Below are positions 54,170-64,000 of a stretch of 64,000 bases of DNA, piece by piece (position 1 is the stretch's first letter; every line of letters starts with the position of its first letter). Both the position numbers and the translations under genes were made by a program. The DNA lies in the NCBI RefSeq assembly GCF_040436345.1, contig NC_133219.1, positions 24,402,709 through 24,466,708 of the forward strand, read 5' to 3'. Under the pieces are notes generated by a model. That model was not told the origin of the DNA. It did not search any database and worked only from the letters and a program-made list of their open reading frames with translations. This stretch comes from Pagrus major (Eukaryota; Chordata; Actinopteri; Spariformes; Sparidae).

Positions 54170-57100
54170 ATGAAAGGTAATTTTAACTTCATTAGCTGGA
54201 ATGTTAAGGGGTTAAATCACCCAGTGAAGAGAAACAAAGTCTTCTCACACCTAAAGAAGCTCAGGGCTGGGGTAGCCTTTCTTCAGGAAACCCACCTGCA
54301 TGATTCTGACCAATGGCGATTAGGTAAATGCTGGGCAGGACAGTTTTTCCATTCTAACTTTAAAGGAAAAGCCAGGGGTGCGGCTATCCTTGTTGATAGA
54401 AACATTCCTTTTGAGCCCTCCAACATTACAGCAGATAAATTTGGACGTTTTATCATTGTTTCAGGTAAGCTCTACAATAAGCCAGTGGTCTTGGCCAATG
54501 TGTATGCGCCTAATGTTGATGACGTACAGTTTTTCAATAGATTTTTCTCTGAACTCCCTGATCTAAATTCTATTTTTTTAATTCTTGGGGGAGATTTCAA
54601 TTGTTATTTGGATGCAGCATTAGACCGCTCCTCACCTAAACCTACCACTCTCAGCAAATCCGCCAGTTACATTAAAGCATTTCTTGACGATTTTAGCCTT
54701 TCTGATCCCTGGCGGTTCTTGTATCCTACAGGAAGAGAATATTCCTTCTTTTCCCATGTCCACCACACTTATACTCGAATTGATTATTTTTTTATAGATA
54801 ATAAATTCATCTCAAACCTTAAGTCATGTAAATACGAAAGTATTATTATTTCTGATCATTTCTGAATTGGGATGGAGAGTGACTAGGGGATGGAGAACTC
54901 CCCTGGTTCTGGTACTAGCTTTTCCAGATGCTGACTATACAAGGAGACACTGGAGACTAAATCCATTGTTACTCTCCGACGAGAGCTTTCTCTCACACAT
55001 CTCTACACATATTAAAACTTTTTTAAGCATCAATAGAACACCTGATGTGTCTAATAAAACAATCAGGGAAGCTATGAAAGCGTACTTAAGAGGAGAAATT
55101 ATATCATTCTCAGCATATAAAAACAAGTGCTCAAAGTAGAAACAGACTGACATTGCTAATCAGATTTTAAACATAGATAAACAATATGCAAATTCACCTT
55201 CACCTGAACTGTACAAGGAGCGCTTGAAACTTCAGGCCGAATTTAACGTTCTTTCCTCTCATGAAGTCAAAAGTCTCTTACTTCGGAGTAAAAGTAACTA
55301 TTAAAAAACTGGAAAAACTGGCAAACTCCTGGCTACTCAGCTGTGTGGGTTGAGATCGAAACAACTTATTGCTGGAGTACGGACTGATAATGGATGTATA
55401 ACATCTGACCAGAAAGAGATTAATGACAAGTTTAGAACTTTCTACTCAAATTTATACTCTTCAGATTGTACAGCAGACTTTAATATTATGGAAAACTTCT
55501 TTAATAACCTTGAGTTACCGTCCCTTTCTCAAGAACTGAGAAATAACCTGGATGCGCCCATCACCCAGGAGAAAATTTCAGCAGCTATATCATCTATGCA
55601 ATCAGGTAAATCCCCTGGCCCAGATGGGCTTCCATCAGATTTCTTTAAAAAATTCTCTGCTGATCTAGCCCCCGTCCTGTGCTCAGTGTTCTCTGATTCC
55701 TTAAACTCAGGTGCACTCCCTCCCTCGTTCAATCAGGCCTGTATCTCCTTGTTGCTGAACAAAGGCAAAGACCCACTAGATTGTGCTTCATACAGACCGA
55801 TTTCATTGCTAAACACGGATGTAAAGATCCTCGCCAAAGTTTTGGCCCACAGACTGGAGGATATCCTTCCTTCTGTAATATCGCCAGATCAAACTGGTTT
55901 TATTAAAAGACGCCATTCGTTTTACAATATTCGTCGGCTATTTAACATTCTGTACTCCCCCAAACATGTGGATTCAGAGTGCCTTGCCTCTATGGATGCT
56001 GAGAAGGCATTTGATAGAGTAGAGCGGAACTATCTTTTTTTTACACTTGGAAAATTTGGTTTCGGTTCTGTCTTTTTGTCCTGGATCAAAACATTGTATA
56101 AATGTCCTTCAGCCTCTGTTTTAACCAATAGTCATTACTCTGAATACTTTGATTTACACCGTGGGACCCGGCAGGGTCGCCCACTAAGCCCACTCCTTTT
56201 CGCAATTGCCATTGAGCCTCTTGCAATTGCCCTGCGTAGCAACGGGCGGGTACAGGGAATATGGAGGAGAGGAGTCGAACATAAAGTCTCGCTGTATGCA
56301 GACGACCTACTTCTGTTTGTTTCAAAACCAACCACTTCTCTACCAGAAGAGTGTCACCAGAGAATTCAAAAACTTGTTTAAATCAAATTTTCTCACTTTA
56401 TTTGATCAGGCAAAACAGATTTTATCAAAGTGGTCTCCTTTGTCTCTGTCCCTTATTGGAAGAATAAACTCGATTAAAATGACATTGCTTCCAAAGTTCC
56501 TCTACTTGTTTCAATGTCTTCCCGTTCTCATCCCCAAATAATTTTTTAGGGCCCTTGACTCATTATTGATATCTTATATTTGGAATGGTAAACATCCTCG
56601 GCTGCGGAAAGCATTTCTCCAAAGATCCAAGCAGGCAGGGGGAATGGCTCTGCCTAATTTCCAGTACTACTACTGGGCAGCGAATATTAGGTGTTTGTTA
56701 TTTTGGAGACATTTCCATCTTGAACCCACTTCCCCAGCCTGGGTTACAATGGAGGTCTGTGCCAGTAACCCTGTTTCCTTACCTGCCCTCTTAGGTGCCG
56801 CACTTCCACTTGCTTCGGATATTCCCAAGAGCAACCCAGTAGTTAAACACTCCCTGTTAATCTGGGGCCAATTTAGGAAAAGTTTTGGACTACAGCTTTT
56901 TTCACTTAAAAGCCCAATTGCTGCTAACCATCTATTTGCTCCTTCAATGGCTGATGGCGCATTCAAGATTTGGCACAGAAAAGGTTTGAGATGCTTTGAA
57001 GATCTATACATTGATAATTGTTTTGCGAGCTTTTCTCAACTAACAGAAACTTTTGGCATTGCCAAAACCCACTTTTTTAGATTTTTACAAATTAGGACTT

Positions 57101-57850
57101 TTATACAGCGCTTAACGACCCAATTTCCTTATAAACCCCCAGTTAACCCTGTTGATATATTTCTTTCTGTTAACCCCACTTCTAAAGGTATCATGTCCAA
57201 TCTATATAACCTTATCTCCAAACTGCACTGCTCTTCAATGGCAACTATAAGAACTGCTTGGGAGCAAGACCTAAATTACACCTTTACAGAGGACACATGG
57301 GACTCGGCGCATGATCGGATACACTCCTCTTCTATGTGTTCTAGACATGCACTTTTGCAATTTAAAGTAGTGCATCAAATTCACATATCAAAAACCAAAT
57401 TAGCGCGAATGTACCCTGATGTCGACCCTACATGTGATAAATGTAAAGGCGCACCTGCCTCACTCTACCACATGTATTGGACATGTCCCTCCTTAGGTAA
57501 CTTTTGGACATCGGTTTTCCATGCGTTATCAGAAATCCTCCATCATCGAATTGAGCCCAATCCCTTGACTGGTATTTTTGGCATTGCTCCAGATTTGAAC
57601 TTACATAAAGCTATGCTCAACTTTCTTGCTTTTGCCTCTTTACTAGCCTGACGAGCTATTTCACTTAAGTGGAAGGACCCAGCTCCTCCTTCCTATTCAC
57701 ATTGGCTCAGAGACATGATATCCTGCATGAATCTAGAGAAGATTAGATACACTATTCGGGGATCAGAAAACAAATTCTACAGAATATGGCGCCCCTTCTT
57801 GGTATTTTATGAAAAACCTTCAACAATAATTTCTGAGTACCCCCGCCCCC
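54170..57850 (+). pseudogene. LINE ORF2 (endonuclease + reverse transcriptase), several disabling mutations
   Basis: The AP-endonuclease part is 54170-54862: FNFISWNVKGLNHPVKR, FLQETHLHD, LGGDFNC and SDHF, then a TGA. It resumes in another frame at 54867 (PDADYTRRHWRLNP), with TAG at 55137 and a further stop near 55300. The RT core 55350-56381 has SGKSPGPDGLPSDFFKKF, ASYRPISLLNTDVKILAK, MDAEKAFDRVERNY, GTRQGRPLSPLLFA and catalytic YADDLLLF. A deletion or frameshift near 56340 joins KPTTSLPE to an out-of-frame remainder. The rest (LIGRINSIKMTLLPKFLY, IWNGKHPRLRKAFLQR) is split again at 56541. The carboxyl end includes WTCPSL and FYRIWRPFL. The motifs are clear, so the loss of function is recent. 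Confidence 0.88.
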
Positions 57851-58535
57851 CCTTCTTTTTATTTATTTATTTATTTTTTATTATTATTATTATTATTATT
57901 ATCTATTTTATTTATTTATCTATTTTTCATGTATTTCACCTTTTTTTGGTGGTGTCTGTGCTTGTGCTTTTGACAAGGGGTTGTGTTGTGTTATGGATGT
58001 TGTACGAAAAATCAAAAAACTTTCTTCCTGTGCATTGATTGTCTTATATGTATTTTATCATTAATAAAAAGACCATTGAAAGAAAAAAGAAATATTCTCT
58101 TTTTTTCTTAACAAAACACCTAACATACGCACTCCCTACATTAGCACATTCACATTCACTCTAATACTGTTCTTTGAATTCATATTTTGTGTGTACTGAT
58201 ATTTTTTGTCTAAGCTCTTCTATCTATCTCTACCTGTCCCTTTCCATATTTTTTCTCAGCCGTTGATCCAAGCTGGCTGCTTGAATTGCAGGGTACTGCT
58301 CTGTGAATCTCTCCAGCATTAGGTACAGAGAGTTCCAGCGTGTTCTCACATCAAGTATGAGTGAGTGTCGGGGCAGCTCTGATAAAAACAAGAACATCAA
58401 TTTTAAGTTATTTAGCAGATGCTTTTCATCCTAGGAGACAAACAATACTTTTGTAAAATTGTACTCAAATACTATAGTACTACTCTGCAGAGCTAATAAA
58501 TAATAATAAGATCAGACATATAAAGTCATTACGTG

Positions 58536-59820
58536 CAGTAGGTGATTTGTTAATTTTTAACAGGGGGGATGGCTCAATGGGAGCACCACCCTGCCCCGAC
58601 ACACCTATGTACACCTCCCAAAGGACATTGTTGCAGGACGCCTTAACCATAACTGACATTTCTAATTCTCCAATTCTATTTTATCCAGTTATCTTCCTTC
58701 TCTCCCTACTACAATTGTCCTTTTATAACTGTATTAAGGTAATGAGTAAATACACCTTTAAACTGTACGCAGTGGACTGAGTTTATTCAGGCAGGGTTTT
58801 CTCATGTTTCTCACAATACACTACAAGCAGGGTCATTTTAAGTTACATGACCCACATGACCCCTTGGAATTTTTTACCATCTAAATTCCTTGAAGGACAC
58901 ACAATGAACATTGTGCAAAATAGTAGAGCCTGACCGATTTATCGGCCGATACGAGCCTCTCACAGATATATCGGTTTCGGCGTATATATTGTCCGATATG
59001 CACCGATATGAAAACCTTATATTTAAAAACTATAATGGAGAAAAACATGCTTGGGGCAATACAAAATTGGTGTAATGACATAGTTTGTCCAGCAGAGTGC
59101 ACTTCAATGGGGGATAAAACAGCTGGTGTCAGGAAATGTAACAGCTACCTCACAAATGGTTAAACTAAAAACCAGCACAAAAATGACAATTACCAACATA
59201 ACATAAGCCACCATGTTCTGAACAGGCACACTAAAAACACTTACAAAAAGTAACATTTTAGTTTTAAAACAAGCAAACTTGTTGTGCTCCTCTACACGAG
59301 AGACACGCTGGGAATCCACCGGAAGCTGCTCTATGACGTTGCGTCTGCTACAGGTTTTGTTCCGCCCTCTGCACGGCATCATACCATGAATGTATAAAGA
59401 GAACCCAGCGGGAACGTTTCAGAACCGAGCCTTTGGCCTGCCCGATTTTGTTGACTTGCTCAGATTTTGTTGATCTGGTCATTTTTCGTTTTTATACAAT
59501 CGGGAGTCTGCACAGGGTGTTTTATTTTGAAAATTGACCAGATGCTCTATGTCGTTCCTGTGTCTCTGACTTCCTGCCGGCGCGATCTGCTCTGTGCAGC
59601 TTGTTGCGGCTTCCGTCAAAAATCGACCAGGCAGCCGGAACGCAAAGCAGCCGTGCACGGCTTGACCCTACTGTGCGCCGGAGCTGATTGCAGCCGCTTG
59701 TGATTTGTAACACACTTTCTGCTACTAGGGGATGGAGAGTGATGGCAGGTTAACAAGGGGGATGCTTTTTGGTAATTTTGCTAACAAGGGGGACGGCATC
59801 CCCCTTCAAATCGCCTACTG
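58536..59820. mobile_element. 1.3 kb hAT-type non-autonomous element, nested in the large hAT
   Basis: ATTACGTG at 58528-58535 and 59821-59828 is a perfect 8-bp duplication. The ends CAGTAGGTGATTTG and CAAATCGCCTACTG are inverted repeats, followed inward by TAACAGGGGGGATGGC / GCATCCCCC blocks. Inside, GACCGATTTATCGGCCGATA (58931-58950) marks the end of yet another hAT-like repeat, whose partner end is not seen. No transposase is recognised. It lies in the intron between transposase exons 60419-59872 and 58378-58234. Confidence 0.88.
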
Positions 59821-61471
59821 ATTACGTGTCAATGCACAACAGTTAAATAAAGTGAACTTTGTGTGTCTTACGTAGAAGTTCTTGCTTCTCTTGGAGAACC
59901 ACCTTCGCCATCAAGCACCTCTTCATCCACACAACAATGGTTCGGACCATGGCCACCCACTGACTCACTGAATTTAGGGAGTATAGACTTTGTGCTGCTA
60001 GATTAAGTGTGTGGGCAAAACAGCACAGTTTCACAAATTGCAGGCGCTTAATAGCCACATCCATGTTGGCAGCATTATCTACAGTGATTGCTACAATTTT
60101 ATCAGATATGCCAAACTCTGACAGAACATCACTGATTTCCTCTGCAACAACACAACCGGACTGTGCTTTGTACACAGCCTTTGTTTTTAGCACTTTTTGC
60201 TGCATTTTGCCCTCTACTATGTAGTGTGCTGTGATGGTGAGGTAGTGGTCCTGTGTGATGCTACTCCAGCCATCACATGTGAGTGCAACAGAGCTGACTT
60301 CACTGAGCTCTGTAATAATGTTAGACTTCTCAACCTTGTACCACGATGGGATTAATGTGTTTGACAGGTAGTCCCTGGAAGGTGGTGTATATTTGGGGTT
60401 TAGAGTTTTCACCATGTCCCTGCAAACATAAACAAACATGTAATGTTGCTGTTACTGTTTAGCTCAGTATTAATTAGCTTAGCTCTATCGTTATTGCTTA
60501 ACTAACCAAAATGTTGGTGATTCCACCTCTGAAAAGGGATGCAGCCTTTTCACGATGTGTGCAGTGACCTTTCTGTGGCACTCTTCCACTTGTTGCACCG
60601 ACATCTTCCCCTTTGCCGCTATGGTGAACGGAGTAGGCTCAGCACATTGCGAAGTTGTGGAGTCACCAGCCTGGCTAGCAATCTCAGGTCGTAAATTGTC
60701 TATGAAAAAATATGTGGGCTAATTTGTTAGCTGCCTCAATGTTGGCGCAAGACATATTATTTATTGTATATGTATTGTTTTACTTACCGGATTCGGACTG
60801 CAGTGCAGTCACTGCGGTGCCAGGCTGGGGGTTGGAGCCAGAGCCGGAGCCAGAGCCAGAGGAAGATGCAGCGGAGGACGGTCAGCGCAGCGCGTCAAAG
60901 ATGGGGCACACATTTATTTCTATTCCATGAACTCGGAGGAGGTGTTTTTTCATGTTCGTCGTGCACCCTTCTATGCACGAAACAATCTTGTCACAAGTGT
61001 TGCATTTTGCTGAGATTTCGTTCTTTTTAGAAAAGTGAAGCCACACTTTGGACCGCCGACGCACGCTATCGATGGTCGACTCGCTCGGTTATGCAAACAC
61101 TTCCGGCGGACGCTTCTTCGTTAGTGTTCAGCGGCTTCTTCTTCCGGTTGGTGGACTGGGTATCGAAACTAGGAATCGAAATTTAAACTTTTGAACGATT
61201 CCGGGAGAATCGGAAAGCTAGTCCCGGTTCCAATCGATACTCGATACCCAACCCTACTATTTACCCTAAACAGTTTCTTAAATCACTGTATGTTAAACAG
61301 CTTTTAAATGTAACTTCTTTAAACATACATCTTTTAATATATTACCCTTTTAAAACATGAAGTTGAACTGTATTACCACTATTTATTGAATAAATGCATT
61401 TCGGCAACCAAAATGAAGTAAATCAAACTGCATCTGTGACAGATATCACAGTGAGTGAATACTCTTTTTAA

Positions 61472-62076
61472 AGTGAAACTCTCACCAAAATGCAAGCTAG
61501 GCTTTTTTTGTGAATGTATTTGAGTCAAACCTTCATGCAAAAGCATAATTACGACGAAAAAGCACAGAGTTTACTAAGAAGAAGGTTTTTGAACAACTCA
61601 CGTTAGCAGTAGCTGTAGCCATCCTGCCAGTTGAGATGTGTCGATCCCCGAGTGCGGCGTAACATGGAGGAGAAAGCTCCATGTTATGCCGGGGATCGGG
61701 GATTGCCGCTTCTCGACTGGCAGTACAGCGACGAGCGTAGCAAGCTACTGCTAACGTGAGTTGTTCAAAAACCTTTTTAGTAAACTCTGTGTACACAAAC
61801 AATGTTCTCAATGCTCGTGTTCATGTCTAGAGACCCTGGTGATGCTACGAGCAAAGTTTCATGTTGTGTCGAGTCTTCTTAGTGTTTTAAAAATAGCGAT
61901 TTTGATGCTACCTTAAAGTTGCCCCTGCACACCATTGAAAATGAGTTTGAACCGGAAACGGAACTACGGTGAATCTTAAAAGTGGCTTTTTCGTCGTAAT
62001 TATGCTTTTACATGAAGGTTTGACTCAAATATATTCACAAAAAAAGCCTAGGTTGCATTTTGGCGCGAGTTTCACT
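61472..62076. mobile_element. 605-bp foldback MITE with TTAA duplications (copy 2)
   Basis: TTAA at 61468-61471 and 62077-62080 flanks AGTGAAACTCTCACCAAAAT and ATTTTGGCGCGAGTTTCACT. It shares the GCAA(G/C)CTAGGCTTTTTTTGTG arm and the ATCCCCGAGTGCGGC central palindrome with copy 1 at 40133. It is about 90 bp shorter: the left arm lacks a segment that the right arm keeps (around GTGTACACAAACAATGTTCTC), so its arms are no longer fully complementary. Confidence 0.9.
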
Positions 62077-62080
62077 TTAA

Positions 62081-64000
62081 AAAAATGATTTTAAGAAGTT
62101 GAAAAGAAACTGGTGTAATGCACCTTTAATGCTGCACCACGCTATCATTACTGTGCTGCAGTTATCAATTTAGTTTACACAGTATGAAAACGAAAGCCGT
62201 TAGCATCGCGGCTAGCGCCGTTAGCGATATTTTTTAAGACTTTCTAGGCGACTTACAGTGATACAATCTGTACCAAGATAGTGTTAAACATTAGGCATCA
62301 AAACCATAACTCCGATTGGTTTAAAGGAAAGTATCTAAACAAAGGCATCATGTGGTCAACTAATGTCAACAAGCTAACATTGAGGGTTAGCCTATTAGCA
62401 ACCTGTGGCCATGCATTGGCTATGCATTGCTTACCGGAGTTCACAAGTGAGCCCACAAGACAGATGCGGCTCCTCACGTTCACTTTCACACACTGAAATC
62501 AATTCCTGATAAACAACTTATTAGTAGTTGATATTAGGTGATTAATCATGGATTAATGACTTTTATATGGTATTTTCATGCCGGGAGAAGCTTGTTCGTA
62601 GCGTGCTTCATCTCAGCCAGAAAAGAAGAGAAGAGACATGAAAGAGCGCGCTAACATAGCGATACAGGGCGGGTGCGCCACCCTCTGTTCGGGCATGAAA
62701 TTACACCTCTAAATAACTGGATAGGTTTAGTAACCCTATGTAGGTTCATGTGGGTTACATAAAGTTAGCAGGATAACCAGCTATCCCCAATCTGTTCTGT
62801 CTGTAATACCACTGCAAGCAGTGACAGACCAACAGCCCCCGTAATTTCAGCTGGGAGATGCATGCAAGTGGCTAGTTTGCTAAATTTAAAGCTCTTGCTT
62901 TTAGTGTTATACATGAAAACAATAAACTCATAAAATGTTAAGAAAGGAAACATTCTTACACCTATTTGCCTCTCCGAACTACAAAAATACAACCATCCAA
63001 CTTCTAAATTAAAATTTCTCTGTTTTACTGAACTGTGATGAGCTTGATTGCCTTTTTAACTAATTGTAAAACACTCTTAATTCAAACTCGACATAAAGGA
63101 ATTAAAACTCACCACTAACACTCAACAGTCTTGGTTTGTCTTCCGGCAATCACCTCTGGTTTGGTCAAAATTAATCCTTGATCCAAAGAGTAAGATGTGA
63201 AAATTTTCTGGCTCTATATGTTGTTTTCACCCGCTGCACATGCCCACCTCTTTTACCACTATACACCCTCATGTCCCATCCTGCTGTGTCTTTGTGGCTC
63301 TGGATACATTGCCTTGTTCCGAGCCCTCATAAATCACTTACATCACAGTACTGTATTGTACTTGAATGTATCCCCTGTTGTGAAACTGACCTCTGTCGAT
63401 CTGGGAGGGTGTTCACTGGGAGGCAGATGAGCCCTGTCAAGCTGAGCCCACAGTTTCCCACAGCTAATATGCTAAATAAAGGCTACACCTTTAAGTGTGC
63501 TTATTTTAAAAAGTCTATTCTTGAGAGCATTCATGGGATTGCACTTGGTTGCATGTACACAAAAAAAAAGCATCTGATGATTTTCTTGTGGTAAAGTATA
63601 GACAAAGGCAAAGAGAGCTTGAGACAGCAGTTCAAATTTTACAGGCTTTCTCACTTCCACACTAAATCCTACTTTCAATGACTACTGCAGTCTCAAAAAA
63701 TATTCAACCCCTGAATAGAATTCCTCATAAGAGCACACATTTGAAAATCAGGTGTGGTCTCAAGCATTGGCGCCGCCAGCCGGAATCCTGTACGCACTGT
63801 GCGTAATTTTTTTGAAGGTGAAAAAAAAAAAAAATAAAGCAATTTTCTTTTTTTTTTTTTGAGGGTGGTGTAATAAAGATGCTTGTTTGTAATAGGCTCC
63901 AGTCCAACAGTCCACTGATTGTTAAGCCAATCACTGGAAGCCTAACATAAAGGCCAATGATTGTCGTTTACGTCATCTGTCACTTGTGATTTTGATTTCT
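62081..64000. other. right-end stretch, no gene recognised
   Basis: Only short open frames of ordinary composition are seen, the longest 63178-63594 on +, without splice support or resemblance. A low-complexity A/T tract lies at 63820-63862. Confidence 0.5.

Larger units (their letters stand above)
52394..58090 (+). mobile_element. full-length 5.7 kb L1/Tx1-type LINE nested in the hAT element
   Basis: A 13-bp direct repeat AATATTCTCTTTT flanks it (52381-52393 and 58091-58103). The 5' end begins GAGGGGGAACTTCCGGTTTG. ORF1 is followed by ORF2 with endonuclease and reverse transcriptase, and the 3' end is A-rich (AATAAAAAGACCATTG then GAAAGAAAAAAG). The insertion is in the hAT intron just upstream, on the transcript strand, of exon 52339-52108. 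The truncated fragment at 6919-7426 comes from a related element. Confidence 0.92.
51250..61079 (-). pseudogene. hAT transposase (ZBED/Ac type), 8 exons, disabled by one stop and unclear start
   Basis: Minus-strand exons: ~61079-60788, 60699-60507, 60419-59872, 58378-58234, 52339-52108, 52012-51896, 51817-51731 and 51618-51250. All splice sites and phases fit. Exon 1 encodes a BED finger (SKVWLHFSK, CNTCDK, then HLLRVH). Exon 3 has CDGWSSIT and VTVDNAAN-like catalytic-core motifs (AITVDNAANMDVAI). Exon 4 has DVRTRWNSLYLMLERF. Exon 8 has the hAT dimerisation block YPLLSDLAFSYLCVQASS, then PSERVFSTVGD. The normal role is cut-and-paste transposition. Defects: a TGA in exon 1 (...IFDALR-stop-PSSAASSSG), and upstream of the BED finger a TAA precedes any in-frame ATG. 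Exons 2-8 are otherwise open, so decay is recent. Confidence 0.88.
50720..61256 (-). mobile_element. 10.5 kb hAT (Ac-like) transposon with perfect 8-bp target duplication
   Basis: CTATTTAC at 50712-50719 and 61257-61264 flanks the inverted ends TAGGGTTGGGTATCG and CGATACCCAACCCTA. Subterminal regions hold repeated CGATTCCGG / CCGGAATCG motifs. A complete set of transposase exons runs on the minus strand. Two later insertions, a 5.7 kb LINE (52394-58090) and a 1.3 kb hAT-type element (58536-59820), both fall in introns. Without them the element would be about 3.5 kb. Confidence 0.93.

Overview
The window looks like a gene-poor stretch of a teleost fish nuclear genome, probably a percomorph. 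The basis is spliced vertebrate-type genes with introns, two genes with recognisable fish and mammalian relatives (TEDC1 and the TIP39 hormone gene pth2), and a repeat load typical of fish: hAT, PIF/Harbinger, Tc1/mariner, TTAA-targeting and CACTA-like DNA transposons, an L1/Tx1-type LINE, an L2-type LINE and gypsy debris. The species cannot be named from the sequence.

Layout. 1-2.5 kb: intergenic, with a degenerate hAT piece and a ~1 kb inverted-repeat MITE ending just short of an ETS-like promoter motif. 2.66-8.93 kb (+): TEDC1 (tubulin epsilon/delta complex subunit), ten coding exons whose splice phases all agree. Its introns hold a MITE and a short 5'-truncated L1 fragment with a 14-bp target duplication. 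10.0-14.1 kb: a zinc-finger/hAT-like reading frame split by a 3.5 kb PIF/Harbinger transposon (exact CAG target duplication) and also broken by a 10-bp tandem duplication. 14.7-15.5 kb: a second Harbinger-type MITE carrying a SANT/Myb-like relic. 16.4-21.8 kb (-): pth2, three coding exons, 152 aa; its large intron contains a 2.2 kb inverted-repeat element and a hAT MITE only a few bases from a splice donor.

24.9-39.0 kb: a ~14 kb region bounded by CACTC...GAGTG inverted ends. It contains two same-strand genes (an 894-aa C2H2-finger/CACTA-transposase-like protein and a 546-aa PB1/SAMD3-like protein), tandem repeats near both ends and four later insertions. I read it as one two-gene CACTA-like transposon. 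39.3-43.4 kb: a gypsy remnant invaded by an L2 LINE, itself invaded by a TTAA-flanked foldback MITE. 43.8-49.3 kb: fish interspersed repeats and MITEs. 50.35 kb: a possible small two-exon gene.

50.72-61.26 kb: a 10.5 kb hAT transposon with a perfect 8-bp target duplication and an eight-exon transposase on the minus strand, disabled by one nonsense codon and apparently a lost start. Nested inside are a full-length 5.7 kb L1/Tx1-like LINE (13-bp target duplication, intact ORF1, broken ORF2) and a 1.3 kb hAT-type element (8-bp target duplication). The last 3 kb has another TTAA foldback MITE and no recognisable gene.

TEDC1 and pth2 are the only clear host genes. Nearly everything else is transposon-derived, and exact target-site duplications give an order of insertion. 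No tRNA, rRNA or CRISPR array was seen.
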